This document shows positions 5,084 through 5,291 of a stretch of 5,291 nucleotides of DNA, in pieces. The DNA is from Cyclobacteriaceae bacterium (GTDB lineage Bacteria; Bacteroidota; Bacteroidia; Cytophagales; Cyclobacteriaceae). Numbering within the stretch: the first letter of the stretch is position 1; each line of letters opens with the position of its first letter. The notes under the pieces were generated by a model, which worked only from the letters and a program-made list of their open reading frames with translations, made no database searches and was not told the DNA's origin. Made by a program: the position numbers and the translations under genes. The stretch lies in assembly GCA_029880385.1 (NCBI GenBank), contig JAOUOM010000209.1, positions 1 through 5,291 of the forward strand. The letters are read 5' to 3'.

Positions 5084-5291
5084 GGGAATAAAAATTTTGG
5101 TGAACGACTGAATTTTTCAAAATACATTAGACTAAAAACATAAATGTACCAACATATAACTAAAAAATACTGGTATTGTTATATTTTTTTTGAAAAAAGT
5201 ATTTTATCGATGAGGTAGCGTGTGGTTTCCGGACCACAGACTGGTCATGGATGAAAGGGGAAGCAGCAGTCATAGTTTTTATGGAGGAAAA
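5084..5291. other. AT-rich intergenic region upstream of the lipocalin-like gene
   Basis: About 130 bases next to the start codon are very AT-rich and presumably hold the minus-strand promoter; an imperfect TAnnTTTG-like TACATTTA is readable on that strand, but no convincing paired -33 element is seen. A short hairpin lies at 5221-5238 (TGTGGT/ACCACA around TTCCGG). Beyond it a plus-strand frame opens with ATG at 5251 and runs off the window (MKGEAAVIVFMEE); it is too short to judge. A divergent gene starting here is possible but not supported. Confidence 0.4.

Noticed and set aside
1..5291. Insertion sequence, integrase, CRISPR array, tRNA or rRNA genes
   Set aside because: No transposase or recombinase frame, no regularly spaced short direct repeats, and no cloverleaf or rRNA motif was found on either strand.
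5251..5291. A partial plus-strand gene leaving the window
   Set aside because: Only 13 complete codons are visible, with competing ATGs at 5247 and 5281 and no recognisable motif or promoter.

Overview
The window looks like a piece of a Bacteroidota (Bacteroidetes) chromosome, in an accessory or genomic-island-like stretch. The reasons are inferential. The genes are AT-rich and mostly lack Shine-Dalgarno sequences. A TAnnTTTG-type -7 element sits ahead of one operon. Two small genes encode lipoproteins of types common in this phylum (a carboxypeptidase-regulatory-like fold and a lipocalin-like fold). No ribosomal or other phylogenetic marker is present, so genus-level placement is not possible.

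Layout: (1) 1-312, a non-coding repeat, here called X, copy 1. (2) 313-1896, a cargo block with an Mrr-type restriction endonuclease followed by a HigB-like toxin and HigA-like antitoxin pair overlapping by ATGA. (3) 1897-2236, a second kind of non-coding repeat, here called Y, copy 1. (4) 2237-3751, a 504-residue five-helix membrane protein whose soluble C-terminal part looks like two ExbD/TolR-type domains in tandem. (5) 3748-3998, X copy 2. (6) 3999-4361, a 120-residue lipoprotein. (7) 4362-4618, Y copy 2 and then a strong hairpin that probably terminates the convergent gene. (8) 4619-5083 on the minus strand, a lipocalin-like lipoprotein. (9) 5084-5291, an AT-rich intergenic region carrying that gene's promoter.

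The main signal is in the non-coding DNA. Two unrelated repeat families alternate strictly, X - genes - Y - gene - X - gene - Y, all in the same orientation as the plus-strand genes. X ends 21-24 bases before a start codon in both copies. Y begins within 10 bases after a stop codon in both copies. Both families are G-rich or hairpin-rich, have diverged between copies, and do not encode a conserved protein. The window contains no transposase, integrase or reverse transcriptase. The arrangement suggests a gene-cassette-like or modular mobile unit whose mobilising enzyme lies elsewhere. Two readings remain open: X-cargo-Y as the unit, or Y-cargo-X as the unit.

The genes do not form one pathway. 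Mrr (defence against modified foreign DNA) and the toxin-antitoxin pair (defence or stabilisation) fit the cargo of an island. The membrane/ExbD-like protein and the two lipoproteins are envelope proteins of unknown role.
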